Shown one piece after another: positions 47,055-57,542 of a stretch of DNA of 64,000 nucleotides (its first letter is position 1; every line of letters starts with the position of its first letter). The notes beneath the pieces are model-generated. The model worked only from the letters and a program-made list of their open reading frames with translations. It ran no database searches and had not been told where the DNA came from. The translations under genes and the position numbers were made by a program. The stretch is taken from positions 39,660,198-39,724,197 of the forward strand of contig CM075937.1 of the NCBI GenBank assembly GCA_038030265.1, written 5' to 3'. Origin of the DNA: Corythucha ciliata (taxonomy: Eukaryota > Arthropoda > Insecta > Hemiptera > Tingidae).

Positions 47055-47181
47055 AGGCCCGTTTACAAGCTCTATTTATGAAGACTGCAACCAAATAAAT
47101 TCATTCCCTCAGAAATTAAGCATTTTGATAAGCTGCATAGACCTCACAGACGCAAAGCATATATGGTTTGTGAATGGGGCT
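47055..47181. mobile_element. MITE family M, copy 3
   Basis: AGGCCCGTTTACAAGCTCT at the left, and at the right the inverse of AGCCCCATTCACAAACC. The interior ACCAAATAAATTnATTCCCT and GCATTTTGATAnG matches copy 2 strongly. Confidence 0.75.
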
Positions 47182-47209
47182 TAATGTTGAGTCATTCGTC
47201 AGTGCAGTC

Positions 47210-47960
47210 AGCGCCGGCAATTTTCTCAATTTTTGTCGTGAGTCAGGACTTTTCCTCAATTTGCGCAATGAATTAGATCTTCTATAATTTTAGCCGCGAG
47301 TAATTTCTTAATGTTAGCCGCAAATTACAGATTTTACTGTATTCTAGCCACAAATTAGCGGGTTTCTCATGTTGATCAGAGAATTGGAGTTTGTCACCGT
47401 TTTAAGCTTAGAATGGAGTGCCCTTTGTCATTACTTTAGCCACGAGTTACGCTTTTTCTCTATCTGAGCCGTGAACGAGCACTTATTGCCTTCAAATCTA
47501 GGTAGCGAGTTTTCGCAGTTTAAGCAGTGAATTATTTCTCAATTCAAGGCGTGAACTACCGCTTTTATTCAATTTCAGCCGCAAATTCCCAGATGTTCTC
47601 AACTTGATCCGCGAATTAGCGTTTTTCTCCTTTTTATCTGCGAGTGAGCGCTTTATCTTACTTAATTTTTCTCAATTTTCAGCCGCGAAGTACCACTTTT
47701 AAGCCGCCTTTACGTGGAATTTTTAAAAAGCTGAGCTGTGGGCTTCAACCAATCTGATTGGTTAAAGCCCACAGCTCTGCAGCTTTTTAAAGCTTGCATG
47801 TAAAGCCGCCTTTACACAATTTTAGGTCCGGGGAATCAGCGGCTTTTTTCACAATGATGTATTTTTTTTCATTTTAGCTGCGAATGAGCGATTCTTGTCA
47901 ATCTCAGCCACGAATTATAGTATATTATGCACCTAGGTCAATATACTATTTTTTTTTTTT
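47210..47960 (+). repeat. Satellite A array (interrupted by hairpin)
   Basis: Units such as CTTAATGTTAGCCGCAAATT and TCAATTTCAGCCGCAAATTC. They are interrupted by the hairpin at 47700-47816. Confidence 0.75.
47700..47816. mobile_element. Hairpin MITE inside satellite A
   Basis: Arms of about 55 bp (TTTAAAAAGCTG..AGCTGTGGGCTTCAACCAAT) are mirrored around GATT/AATC with a 3-bp indel and few mismatches. The ends carry AAGCCGCCTTTAC on the left and the near-palindromic TAAAGCCGCCTTTACA on the right. A repeat sequence abuts both sides. Confidence 0.8.
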
Positions 47961-47975
47961 GAATGAAGTGAAAAC

Positions 47976-48497
47976 TAAGGGTGCGTTCATAGTGAATCAC
48001 CTTCACTGCGATACCTCGATGAGCGATGCCCCGATGAAACATCGATGAAGAACAAACATCAATAATTGTATGGGACTGTTCATAGTGAAGCACCCTCACT
48101 GCGATGTGATCTTCGATACCTCGCTACTATCATCGATGATTTGAACCATATGGTTCCTCGACCCCCCTCCCGTCCGTTGCCTTTTTTTTTTTTCTTTTCA
48201 AAATCTTTTAAAGTCCACCTTCAGACAATTTACGTAAGTCACGAACACCTGTCCCCTTCAAGCTTTAACCCTTATTTTGAAAAAAAAAAAAAAGCAACGG
48301 GCAGGAGGGGGGTCGAGGAACCATATGGTTCAAGTCATCGATGATAGTAGCGAGGTATCGAAGATCACATCGCAGTGAGGGTGCTTCACTATGAACAGTC
48401 CCATACAATTATTGATGTTTGTTCTTCATCGATGTTTCATCGGGGCATCGCTCATCGAGGTATCGCAGTGAAGGTGATTCACTATGAACGCACCTTA
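47976..48497. mobile_element. Fold-back element with arms of about 218 bp
   Basis: The left arm 47976-48194 and the right arm 48280-48497 are almost perfect inverse complements (GTGCGTTCATAGTGAATCAC at the outside, CATATGGTTCCTCGACCCCC near the centre). They enclose a loop of about 85 bp bounded by T- and A-runs. CTAA/TTAA at the ends could be a piggyBac-like TTAA target, with one change. Non-coding. A transcript across it would fold into a long double-stranded RNA. Confidence 0.85.
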
Positions 48498-48840
48498 AGG
48501 TGTAGAAAAAACCAAATCATTTTATTATCAAAATTAGAGACTAATTAATGGTCTTTTGGGGTCTGAATGTAGAAGGTTGGGTTATGACGTAGCTCAGGAC
48601 CCTCTCGGCAGTTGTCTCCCGATTTTCACAGATGTTTAAAAACTCCTTTGGATGATTTTGTTTTTTACCTTTTTGTCAGTATGAAAGTGCAGTTCGGAGA
48701 ATCACTGCTCGGAACGCTCCTGACGGACTCTTTCCAAAACTACTTTCTCGGGCTAGCCGTAGAAACGACCGTTTTATCGCTCGTTTTCGAGCGATAAAAA
48801 CATGTTTTCGCTTCATGAAGAAAAAAAACACCTTTTCTCT
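48498..48840. other. No gene recognised; contains a perfect small hairpin
   Basis: A 12-bp stem TTTTATCGCTCG with a TTTT loop lies at 48772-48799. The short plus frame 48612-48797 ends inside it. No domain was seen. Confidence 0.45.
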
Positions 48841-48980
48841 TGAACTATCATATTTGTAAAATTTCAGCTGTGAGTTAGCGCTTTATCTCAATTTTAGCAG
48901 CGAATCAGTGATTTTTTCTCATGTATCTCTCTAGCGTTTTTATTTTAAATTTAATAACGAAGTTACCCTAGATAAACCGC

Positions 48981-49029
<49 letters not shown>

Positions 49030-49150
49030 GTCAGTTTTAGCTTAGCCTGCTGAATGCCGAGTGATTCGTCGCTGATTTTGCTCAATTATAAAGCTGTGTT
49101 TCTTCATTTTAGCCGTGAATTAATGATTTTTTCCCCATTTCAGCCGTTTA
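48840..49150 (+). repeat. Satellite A array with poly(T) run
   Basis: Units such as CTCAATTTTAGCAGCGAATC and TCATTTTAGCCGTGAATTAA, with 45 Ts at 48984-49028. It is cut at 49150 by the next element. Confidence 0.75.
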
Positions 49151-50786
49151 CTCCCTGGTGGAAAAAGTTAGCAGAAAACGGACAGAAATGCGACGTATGT
49201 TATGCCCTAACACCAGAATACAGCCAGTAATTCTGGGCAGAAAGGTCACGATTGCGTGACGCTTTGTTGGCCCAACTTCCGGGCGTTTCAGATGTCATAG
49301 AATCTTTTAAGGAATCTATTAAGTTATCGGGTATTTTCTTGCAAGAAAGTAAACTCGTTTCTGGCTGGAAATGAGGGTTAACCTGGCCAGAATCTGGTAA
49401 TATTAGCTGGTCAATTTCTAGCCAGAAATGTGAACTCATTTCTGGCCAGAAAGCGCTAATATTCACTGGCGTATTTCTGCTCAGAAAATGATCTTGTTTC
49501 TGGCCAAAATATTTTTTTGTTTCTGGCCACAAAAAGATCTCATTTCTAGGCAAAGTGCAATCCATTTTAATGACTTAATGTCCGAGATAAAAATTCAAAT
49601 TGAGCAAAAAATACTTACATAAGAACATTGATAATCATAGTTAATTTTCGGCAGCATCACGATTTTTTTCTAGGAAATCATCTTTTTAGTTTCTGGCCAA
49701 AAATTGTTCTGATTTCATACAGTAATCCTTATCGGAAGTTCTGTTTTAGGTGAAGACATGGTGAGTGAGTGGTAAAAACTGACAACGCAGTGATGCAAAT
49801 CTAAAAAAAAAAAAATCACGAATTTATTATCTTTTACATTTCGAAACATTTGTGCCAACAGCAGTTAACGCTTTGGCTCTGGAGTCTGGACATTTCTTTT
49901 GCTTCTGTTTCCAACTGAGCCACTTTCTTCCTGATATTGATGATTCCTGTTGGCATAGTAGAGATTTTATAGAATAAATTATACTACCAAATGTAGAGCA
50001 AATATTTACCGCTCATGCAATCGTTAAAAGACGTATCTTTGTAAGTTTTCATCGAGAAAGTCTCCTTCCGGCTACTATCCGTTCATTGAAACAAGAAGTA
50101 CCTATTTGAAGAATTTTATTAATGCAACTGTTCAAGAATGAGATAGGTAATCTGAATTATACTTACCAATTCTTTTGTTTCCTTCGATGAATACAACAGC
50201 GTTGGTCAGTACCACTACAAGGACTGTTACGATGCGTATTTTTCCACTAAATTATTAAATCTAGCACTAAAAGCACAAAAACTTCAGGACTATCATGAAA
50301 TGTGAGGCGCGTGGGTCGTCAAGGATTCAATTCCCTCTCTTTTTGGTCTGGTTAAGAGGGGCGGGAACGGGCTTCGCTAAAAACTTTCTGATTACGTTTG
50401 ATATAAATTATGAGCAGAAACCTAGCGTTTTTTCTGCTCACGTGGGACTGAGGGTTAATATCCCAGTTAACTTCTAGTAATCCAGGAGCAAGAATCTGGC
50501 CAACTTTTCCGGCCAGAAACTGTAGCGTTTAATCCATTGGCTTTCAGGGCGCATGCGCGTGTAATATTTTCTGGCCTATATTTGCCCAGAATGCGTGACT
50601 GAATTCCAGGCAGAAAGAATTGCGATAAACGGTCACAGATTTTCCATCGTTTTTCTAGTCAAGTCATTTTTTTGCTAGATTTCGGACTGTTTCTAGTCAG
50701 TAGTCATTCCTTGGAGCTAGCAACAGAAATTCTGGCCAGAATATGTCACAGAAACAGAAATTCTGCTCAACTTTTCTACCAGGGAG
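49151..50786. mobile_element. 1.6-kb terminal-inverted-repeat element with TTTCTGGCCAGAAA subterminal palindromes
   Basis: The left end CTCCCTGGTGGAAAAAGTTA then GCAGAAA is mirrored at the right (CTCCCTGGTAGAAAAGTTGA then GCAGAAA) with few differences. Both subterminal regions (49200-49700, 50440-50770) carry many TTTCTGGCCAGAAA-like palindromic words. Satellite A continues on each side. The frame 49200-49565 (-) is made of these words. No transposase was recognised in 49700-50440, so the superfamily is unknown. Confidence 0.75.
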
Positions 50787-51597
50787 CGTTTTCCTACTCA
50801 TTTCAACCGTGAATTCGCGCTTTTTCTCAATTTATCCGCTGATCACCGACTTTTATAGATTTTAGCCATGAATTAACGTTTTTCTCAGTTTTAGCCGCCA
50901 GATAGCAGGTTTAACCGCGAATTGACGTTTTTCACAATTTTTGCCGCGAATTTCAGCGCGTTTTCCAACTTTTTGCCGCCGAAAATTGTCCCGAGATCAG
51001 CACGTTTGCGTGCCTCCTGCTTGCATTCTTTATACTTACTTATTACAAATAATTTATAAATTGTTATTTTTCTTGATTTTCGCTGTGCATTAGCACTTTT
51101 TCTACACCCTATTCGGAAATCAGCACTGTTTCTTGATTGACGCCGCGAATTAACGATTTTTCTCATATTTGGCATTGTTATTTATTTAGCCGTGAATTAG
51201 TGATGATATATTATTTCAGCTGTTTATTAGCATTTTCCTACACATTTCAACCGTGAAAGTGATTTTTCTCAATTTATCAGCCGATTATCGACCTTTCTCG
51301 ATTTTAGCCATGATTTAACGGGTTTCTCTATTTTAGCCGCTGGTTTGCATTTTCTCTCATTTTTAGCCGAAAATTGACATTTTTCACAATTTTAGTCGCG
51401 AATTTTAGCGCTTTTTCAAGCTTATCGTCGCGTAATTGCCCTGAGATTAGCACATTTACGCGTCTCCTGCTTGCTTTTATTATTATGTACTTACTTATTA
51501 TTACAGTAGGTTATAAATTAATATTTTTTAAAATATGAATTAGCTCTTTTTTTCACAATATGCGGTGGTTACGCACTGTTTCTCAATTCAATCCGAG
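50787..51597 (+). repeat. Satellite A array (left of errantivirus)
   Basis: About 25 units. 50795-51070 and 51225-51500 are long-range relatives of each other, both ending in CGCnTCTCCTGCTTGC and TTATTAC, so the array contains a higher-order duplication. Confidence 0.8.
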
Positions 51598-51806
51598 AGT
51601 TAAATGAGTTCGCTCGCGAAAACGGTTTTTAAAAAGAAAACTTTATTTTTTTCAACACAAAGACACAACTTTACATTACGCGTTACTTCTATCGACTAAC
51701 TTACTTTCTATTTTCTTTAGCTATTTATCCCTCTTTAATTAGCTGATCTAGTCATTTCGCACGGGTTTCCTATTCTAATAAGAGCAGGGGATTTTCTCTC
51801 ATAACT
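51598..51806 (-). repeat. 3' LTR of errantivirus
   Basis: 209 bp, AGTTATGAGAG..CTCATTTAACT on the minus strand; no difference from the 5' LTR was noticed by eye. Confidence 0.95.
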
Positions 51807-51817
51807 CCTCCCTCCTT
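51807..51817 (-). promoter_or_regulatory. Polypurine tract
   Basis: AAGGAGGGAGG on the minus strand, directly abutting the 3' LTR, where plus-strand DNA synthesis would be primed. Confidence 0.85.
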
Positions 51818-51835
51818 AAGTTTTTGGGCATGTCC

Positions 51836-53467
51836 TCATGTCAGGAAGCTACATTTTGGTATCGGTGGGTCATCGTTTGTTTCTTGTAAGGGATTTATTG
51901 GTTTTTTCTTTATACAATTAAAATTGTTCTTTATACAATTAAAAATGGGGTTTCGAAATTTAAGAAGGAAATAAATGAATACAATGCAAAGGGACGAAAC
52001 ATAAATGGTGTAAATTATTGGTATGTGATCAATGGGGTCTGAATTTTCGAGTTCTTCTAATGGGTTCATTCGAATATTAATATAATGGACGTCTTCAAAA
52101 GTTAGGTTAGGTAGTTTTGATGCAATTAATGATTTTAATTCGAAGTGAGGAGTTTCAACATATTGATGAATTATCTTACTAGCGTCGTTCAGTTCTTCGC
52201 CACGTTCTACATTTAAAAGTGTAGTTTTCTTGAGATTTATCGTAAAGTTAGTAACGTTATTATGAGCAATCAACGTAGGAATATCATAGGTAAGGTATTG
52301 GTTAATTATCGGCACATATTTAACAAATGGTTTGGGTCTAGATATAGGATACATTTTACATTTAAGGTTGGTATTACTTTTCATTAAATTGTCTATACAA
52401 GCGTTGTTTATTTCTGAGATATTTGTGCAATAATAGTTTTCTAAAATCAGTTTACAATTTCCCGTGAGGAGTTTATCTGTCTTGACTATAAAAGGGGGAT
52501 GGGCCATGATAGTTTGCATTTTTGAATCAAATTCAAAGGGATACGAAAGTAGGAAGTATGAATCAGTTAGTGGCACATCTAATGGCAATTGGACAAAGTA
52601 GTATAAATTTTGGGAAGTAATGGAACAGTGGACTTTACCAGTTTGCCATAATATTTCAGGTAACTTGGAAATTATTTTAATTTGACGGTTATTTTCTTGA
52701 ATGTTTAGTAGTTCTTGTTCAGAGATTATGCTATGGTGTATTATATTCAATCTACAAAATTCTATAGACGTATCAATATCATTAATTTTAAGTGTTAGCA
52801 AAGCGATGGTTAGGTATAAAAGCATAAAATGTTGATTATTTTCAACTACACTACCTAAGTTGGAATCTAGGATTTTCTTAATTTTTACATTATTATTCCT
52901 AATGGCTAAAATATCTTTATTAAAAGAGTCGATAAGTTTTTTATTTACAGATAGCTCGTTCTCAACATTATGTTCAAGATGGAGGTTATTTAGTTCAAGC
53001 TTATGAATTAATTCGTCATACTGTTTTTTGTCGTTGGCATCTAAATTTCCCGTGATCCAGGAGATCGCGGTTCCTAAAGCATTGAATAGGCCTCTTTTTT
53101 TTCTGTTGGAGTGGGCGGTATTAGAAACGATATGGTTTAACTTATCTTGAGCGTACTCTACGTGGGACTTTAACAAATTTTGTTGGGCTACGAGCGTCTG
53201 CTCTTTCAATACATCAACATATGATTCTCTAATTGAGTTATTAACTGTTATCGTTGTATTAAGGGTCTGAGAAATAAAGTTTAATTCTTCTTGAAGAGAA
53301 GTTAGATTAATTGAGTGAACGTAGGTGAAATGATCTTTTAAAATATAAGAATTTTGAATTTTAATGGGTATAACTCCTGGTCCATGAGATAGGTCAGTAA
53401 TTTTAAACGCTTGAACTTGTTCCTGGCTGAGGAGAATCACGATTACGAGATTCATTAGGGTCTTCAT
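51836..53467 (-). CDS. env: Errantivirus envelope glycoprotein
   Basis: 543 residues, uninterrupted. An N-terminal hydrophobic signal peptide spans about 1-20. A furin-type RKKR site at 122-125 is followed by a Gly/Ala/Leu/Phe-rich segment where the fusion peptide is expected. Many N-x-S/T sequons are present. A transmembrane segment lies at about 482-504, with a cytoplasmic tail of about 39 residues. This is the layout of gypsy-type env proteins, which are related to the baculovirus F fusion proteins. The start codon lies 65 nt inside the end of pol. In relatives, env is made from a spliced mRNA; a splice site was not located here. Although intact, it belongs to a defective element. The protein would be a membrane glycoprotein. 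Confidence 0.9.
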   Translation of the reverse strand: MKTLMNLVIVILLSQEQVQAFKITDLSHGPGVIPIKIQNSYILKDHFTYVHSINLTSLQEELNFISQTLNTTITVNNSIRESYVDVLKEQTLVAQQNLLKSHVEYAQDKLNHIVSNTAHSNRKKRGLFNALGTAISWITGNLDANDKKQYDELIHKLELNNLHLEHNVENELSVNKKLIDSFNKDILAIRNNNVKIKKILDSNLGSVVENNQHFMLLYLTIALLTLKINDIDTSIEFCRLNIIHHSIISEQELLNIQENNRQIKIISKLPEILWQTGKVHCSITSQNLYYFVQLPLDVPLTDSYFLLSYPFEFDSKMQTIMAHPPFIVKTDKLLTGNCKLILENYYCTNISEINNACIDNLMKSNTNLKCKMYPISRPKPFVKYVPIINQYLTYDIPTLIAHNNVTNFTINLKKTTLLNVERGEELNDASKIIHQYVETPHFELKSLIASKLPNLTFEDVHYINIRMNPLEELENSDPIDHIPIIYTIYVSSLCIVFIYFLLKFRNPIFNCIKNNFNCIKKKPINPLQETNDDPPIPKCSFLT

Positions 53468-56040
53468 TTTTGCTCTGAAATAAAATATTTTGGTCGGTAT
53501 GTTGTTCCCATTTTCTTGGTCTTTTAATTTGGTTTGGATGAACTTTACCCTTTTTCTTGCCTATCTTTATTTCATTCTCTTCTTTACTGTAATGTGCTTT
53601 CTTATACTTATTTTTTGCCTTATTCCTAACGTACGTTTTGATATATACGTCACCTTCGGGAATATCAATTTTTTCACGAGTTTTATTAAGTAGAGAGGTT
53701 CTGTCTTCCTTCTCTTTTTCAATAATTTCTTTTATCGCTTTGTTAATAAGATGTCTTTCTTTATGGAATTCGTTAGTTTTCTGTTCCATTATAAATTTTG
53801 TGTTAGGTTCGGTGGGGTTAGTTATGCCAAACGTTATTTCGTTAGGGGTGAGTTTTAGAGTGGAGTTAGGGGTATTATTATATGCGTTGAGGGCTAGGTG
53901 TATTAAATTTGTCATGGATATGTCTTTGTTTTCGGTTCTTATAATATTCATTATTTCTATAAGAGTGGAGTGTGCTCTATTAATTAATCCGTTTGAGTTG
54001 TGATAATTAGGTGTTGTTAGATAGAGGTTAGTGTTATTGTATTCGAGAAAATTTTTAACAGTGTTATTTACAAATTCGGCTCCATTGTCTGCTTGAATTT
54101 CTAGGGGCGCCGGGAAAGTACCGAAATATACCTTCAATTTATTAACTATTTCAACTGCATTTTTGTTGTTGAGTTTATATGCAAATAATTTTTTTGAGAA
54201 GCAATCAATCAGGGTTAATAAGAGAGCGTTGTTATAAAAAAGAATATCCATTTGCAATTTTTCGAATGGCTTATCTGGAGTGGGGGTTATTTTGAATTCT
54301 GGTTTGGGGGGTTTTCTGTCATATTTGACTTGTTTACAGGTGCTGCAGTTATTTATGAATTTAGTTATTTCTGTTAGCATTCCAGGCCAATAATACTTTT
54401 TCTTCAGATTGAGGTACACATCATTGATTCCTCTGTGACAGGTTTTTCCGCAGTGTTGATTGGTAATTAGTTCTATTCGATCTTCTTTTTCTTCTACATC
54501 GATATTTAGTTTCTTGTATCGTTTTATTTTTACCGAAGGGATTTTATTCTCGATTATGGATTGAAGTTTTAAGAATATTTGATCAAGAATTTCGTTTTCT
54601 ATAGTTTGTTGATCAGAGCAGAAAACTCCGTATGTTTTATTGGGGTCTAAGAATTCTAAGCAGTATTTTTCGAGGTCATTAGCGTATGGCCAAGAGACAT
54701 TCCAAATAAATCTTTTTTTCGTTGAATCAAAGAGGCTGAGGGTTTTATGTATTTCGGGGTTTCCTCTTTGGATAAGAATTTGGTGTTTTTCTAAATTAAT
54801 GCATTTCGTTGGGTCATCGATCAAAACTATATTGCCAGTAGAACTTAATTGGGAGTGAATGGTTACTAAGCTGTTGTTGTCGTCATTATCATTGTTGTTC
54901 AGAAATGTTTCTAACTCATCTATATTTGTTAGGTCGGGGGAATTAGTAGAATTTAAAAAGTTGTCAATTACTTCATCAGGGTTTACTTCATTTTCCATCG
55001 CATTAATTTCATGAGGGGGGTTTCGGGAAAGGGCATCAGCTACGTCGTTATTTTTTCCTTTTATATGTTTGATTGTAAAATTATAATCCGATAGCTGGCA
55101 TTTCCATCTAAGAATTTTACCGTGGGGATCCTTCATGTTCGCTAGATACTGCAAGGGTTTATGGTCGGTATTTATGGTGAAATGTTGACCGTACAGGTAA
55201 GGTCGGAAGTGTTTACAGGACCATACAATTGCCAATAATTCCTTTTCAATAGTGCTAAGCTGTTCTTCATGTTTATTAAGAGTTCGTGAAGCGAAAGCAA
55301 TGGGAAGATCTTTATTGTCGAAATTTTGGGATAAGACTGCGCCAATCGCGTAGTTTGAAGCATCAGTTGTTAACATGAATTCTTTACTGAAGTCAAGGAA
55401 CTGTAAGATGGGACTATTTTGTAATACATTCTTTAGTTCGTCAACGGCTCGAATATAGTCGGGGTTTTGGTAATCGGGATCACTTTCTTTTTTCAATAAA
55501 TTGGTGATTGGTTTAGCAATTTTTGCATAATTTTTTATCATCTTCCTGTAGTACCCTGTTAAACCTAGAAATTGTTTAATTTGCTTTTGCGATCGTGGAA
55601 TAGGGAAATTCCTTACGGCGGTCAATTTTTCTGGATTTGGGGATATTCCCTTTTCAGATATGACATGGCCTAAATACAAGAGTTCTTTTTTACAAAATTC
55701 GGTTTTGTCCAACTGTATTTTTAAATTATGTTTCTTTAATAGTTCAAAGGTGGTTTTTAAATGTTTTAGGTGTTCCTCCAGATTGTCTGAAAATACTATA
55801 ATATCGTCCATATACACTAAGGTGTTGGGGATGTTAGAAAAAATTAAATTCATCGCACGCTGAAAAGTGGGCGGGGCATTTTTTAACCCAAATGGCATTC
55901 GAAGAAACTCATAATGACCTTCTTCGGTGCTGAAAGCTGTTTTTGAAATTGATTCTTCGGACATTTCGATCTGATGGAATCCGGACGTTAAATCTAGAGC
56001 GCTAAAGTACGTCGCTCTTCCGATCTTTCCTAATAGGTCT
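53403..56040 (-). pseudogene. pol: Errantivirus pol, lacking protease and RT start
   Basis: The open frame runs from 56243, but its first 60 or so codons are only an out-of-frame reading of gag. Genuine pol begins near 56040 at IEDLLGKIGRATYF, already within reverse transcriptase. In the 946-codon numbering, RT has D84 (motif A) and YMDD at 144-147. RNase H has D294, E334 and D360. The integrase zinc region has H597, H603, C633 and C636. The integrase core has D666 and D719, but N755 where the D,35,E glutamate belongs. Protease and the early RT motifs are absent. The frame is +1 relative to gag, so no simple fusion is evident. It cannot give a complete polymerase. Confidence 0.9.
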
Positions 56041-56844
56041 TCGATGTTGGAAAGCTTGGGGATTTTGAAATTGTCTTTGTTGTTGTTGAAAAGCTGGGGG
56101 TCTTTGAAAATGAAAATTTTGGGGATTTTGGAATTGCCTTTGTTGTTGAAAAGCTTGAGGGGCAAAGTTTCGTTGATTAAATTGTGGGTTAGTATTGTTG
56201 TATTTACCGTTGTTACTAAACTTTTTATTGTTAAAATTATCATTTGAGGGAAATTTTCGATTCAAATGTTCGGTAATAAAAATACATTTTGTGTTCAAGA
56301 CATTTCTGAATTCTATCAAATTTTCGGGATTGAATGTCATTATATGATTGGTCAGTTGCCAAGGTAGGGTGGCGTACAAATGATGGATAATTTCTTTTTC
56401 AGTAGCTTCCATAATTGAATTAAAAATATCTCCTTCTATTCCATCTATTCCTAATTTAGCAAAAATTAGATGTCTTATACCTTCCAGACGGTTTAGGTAT
56501 TCTGCCGGAGTTTCTTTAGGAAAAGGTTTAGCTTGATAAATTTCGGATTTTAGAGATTCGAGTGTTCTTCCATCTGCAAAATTTGATTTTAGAAGTTGGA
56601 GTAACGCGGGTACAGAATTTACTTCCCGGGTAAGGATTAAGGATTGCGCAGATCCCGTTAATTTAGATTTAACTTTACTTAAAAGAAGAGCGTGGTTTTG
56701 CGCTCTTTCAGCGTTGTCATTGGCACATACCGCGTTAAGAATGTTTGTTACTGCCGAAACAAAATATACAAGTTCCGTGGGGTTTCCGTCATACAACGGT
56801 AAATGATCATAATCTTCTCTACGAATTTGCCTATTAGTTGCCAT
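56002..56844 (-). CDS. gag: Errantivirus Gag
   Basis: 280 residues. The helical core (about 10-190) resembles gypsy/17.6/ZAM-type Gag, with the LTG..Q and AEYLNRLEGIRHLI regions. It is followed by an Asn/Gln/Phe-rich tail with tandem FQNPQ-type repeats (about 205-265). No CCHC zinc knuckle is present, as is usual in errantiviruses. The last 15 or so residues (HRRPIRKDRKSDVL) are encoded across the deletion junction, partly from RT sequence read in another frame, so the native C-terminus is lost. The product would be the structural capsid protein. Confidence 0.88.
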   Translation of the reverse strand: MATNRQIRREDYDHLPLYDGNPTELVYFVSAVTNILNAVCANDNAERAQNHALLLSKVKSKLTGSAQSLILTREVNSVPALLQLLKSNFADGRTLESLKSEIYQAKPFPKETPAEYLNRLEGIRHLIFAKLGIDGIEGDIFNSIMEATEKEIIHHLYATLPWQLTNHIMTFNPENLIEFRNVLNTKCIFITEHLNRKFPSNDNFNNKKFSNNGKYNNTNPQFNQRNFAPQAFQQQRQFQNPQNFHFQRPPAFQQQQRQFQNPQAFQHRRPIRKDRKSDVL

Positions 56845-57520
56845 TTTTTATTATTTAGTCTTTAGTTTTAAAATGAAATTTGAATGAAAGGATTTTTAAA
56901 AGTGAATATTTTATATAGCTTACTATTTTTCGACGATTATTTAGATTAGAGTCTTATTTCTTGAGCTTAAAACTATAACAATGGAAAGAAAAGAAAAACA
57001 AACTTACAACTACTAAAGCGAGAGAGTCGATGCTGCGAAGACGATGCCGAGAAAGAAGACGGTCCGGGGGAATTGACCACCGCACGCAAAGTCTTTAACC
57101 CGAGGAGTAACGTAAACGAACTTAATGAGAATAAACTGGGGAATTCACCACAGCTTTCTTTCTCAATTGAATGTTCAATAGTTCGTTAGTAAAGTTGTTG
57201 ATTCTCGAGGTCTTTTCGGGAATCGGAGTCTTTGTTTTCGAGCGAGAAGGTCCAAGATTTTCGAAGGTGGATGTTCGAAAATTGTTGTTCTTTTTGGCTT
57301 TTTCGGCGGTGAGGGCGGCGGAAGTGGGAACGATCACACTTTAACTAGAGTTCCCGAAAACTGTGGGACAACTGGTCACACTAAAGATCCGAAAGAGGAT
57401 GCTTTTTGAATTTCCGAGAGACGGTGGGACAATTGGTCACGCCGTATAACTAGTTTTTAACTTTTTTTTTTTTTTTTTTTTTTCACAAAAAGTTGCCGAA
57501 TTTTCACTCACACTTTTAGC
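56845..57520 (-). other. Errantivirus 5' untranslated region
   Basis: Non-coding leader between primer-binding site and gag. It holds two copies of GTGGGACAAYTGGTCAC (about 57362-57378 and 57424-57440), each preceded by a CCGA-rich block, and a T-run at 57461-57483 on the plus strand. The 71-codon frame at 57122-57337 (-) has no known counterpart and is not called. Confidence 0.7.
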
Positions 57521-57542
57521 CAGTTCCTGCAATCGGGCGCCA
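57521..57542 (-). promoter_or_regulatory. Primer-binding site
   Basis: Reads TGGCGCCCGA then TTGCAGGAACTG on the minus strand, starting at the last base of the 5' LTR. TGGCGCCCGA matches the 3' terminus of tRNA-Lys as used by many retroviruses and gypsy; the remaining bases match only partly. Confidence 0.75.

Noticed and set aside
56041..56243. First 60 or so codons of the pol open frame
   Set aside because: Out-of-frame reading of the Gln/Asn-rich gag tail; no protease or RT motif there.
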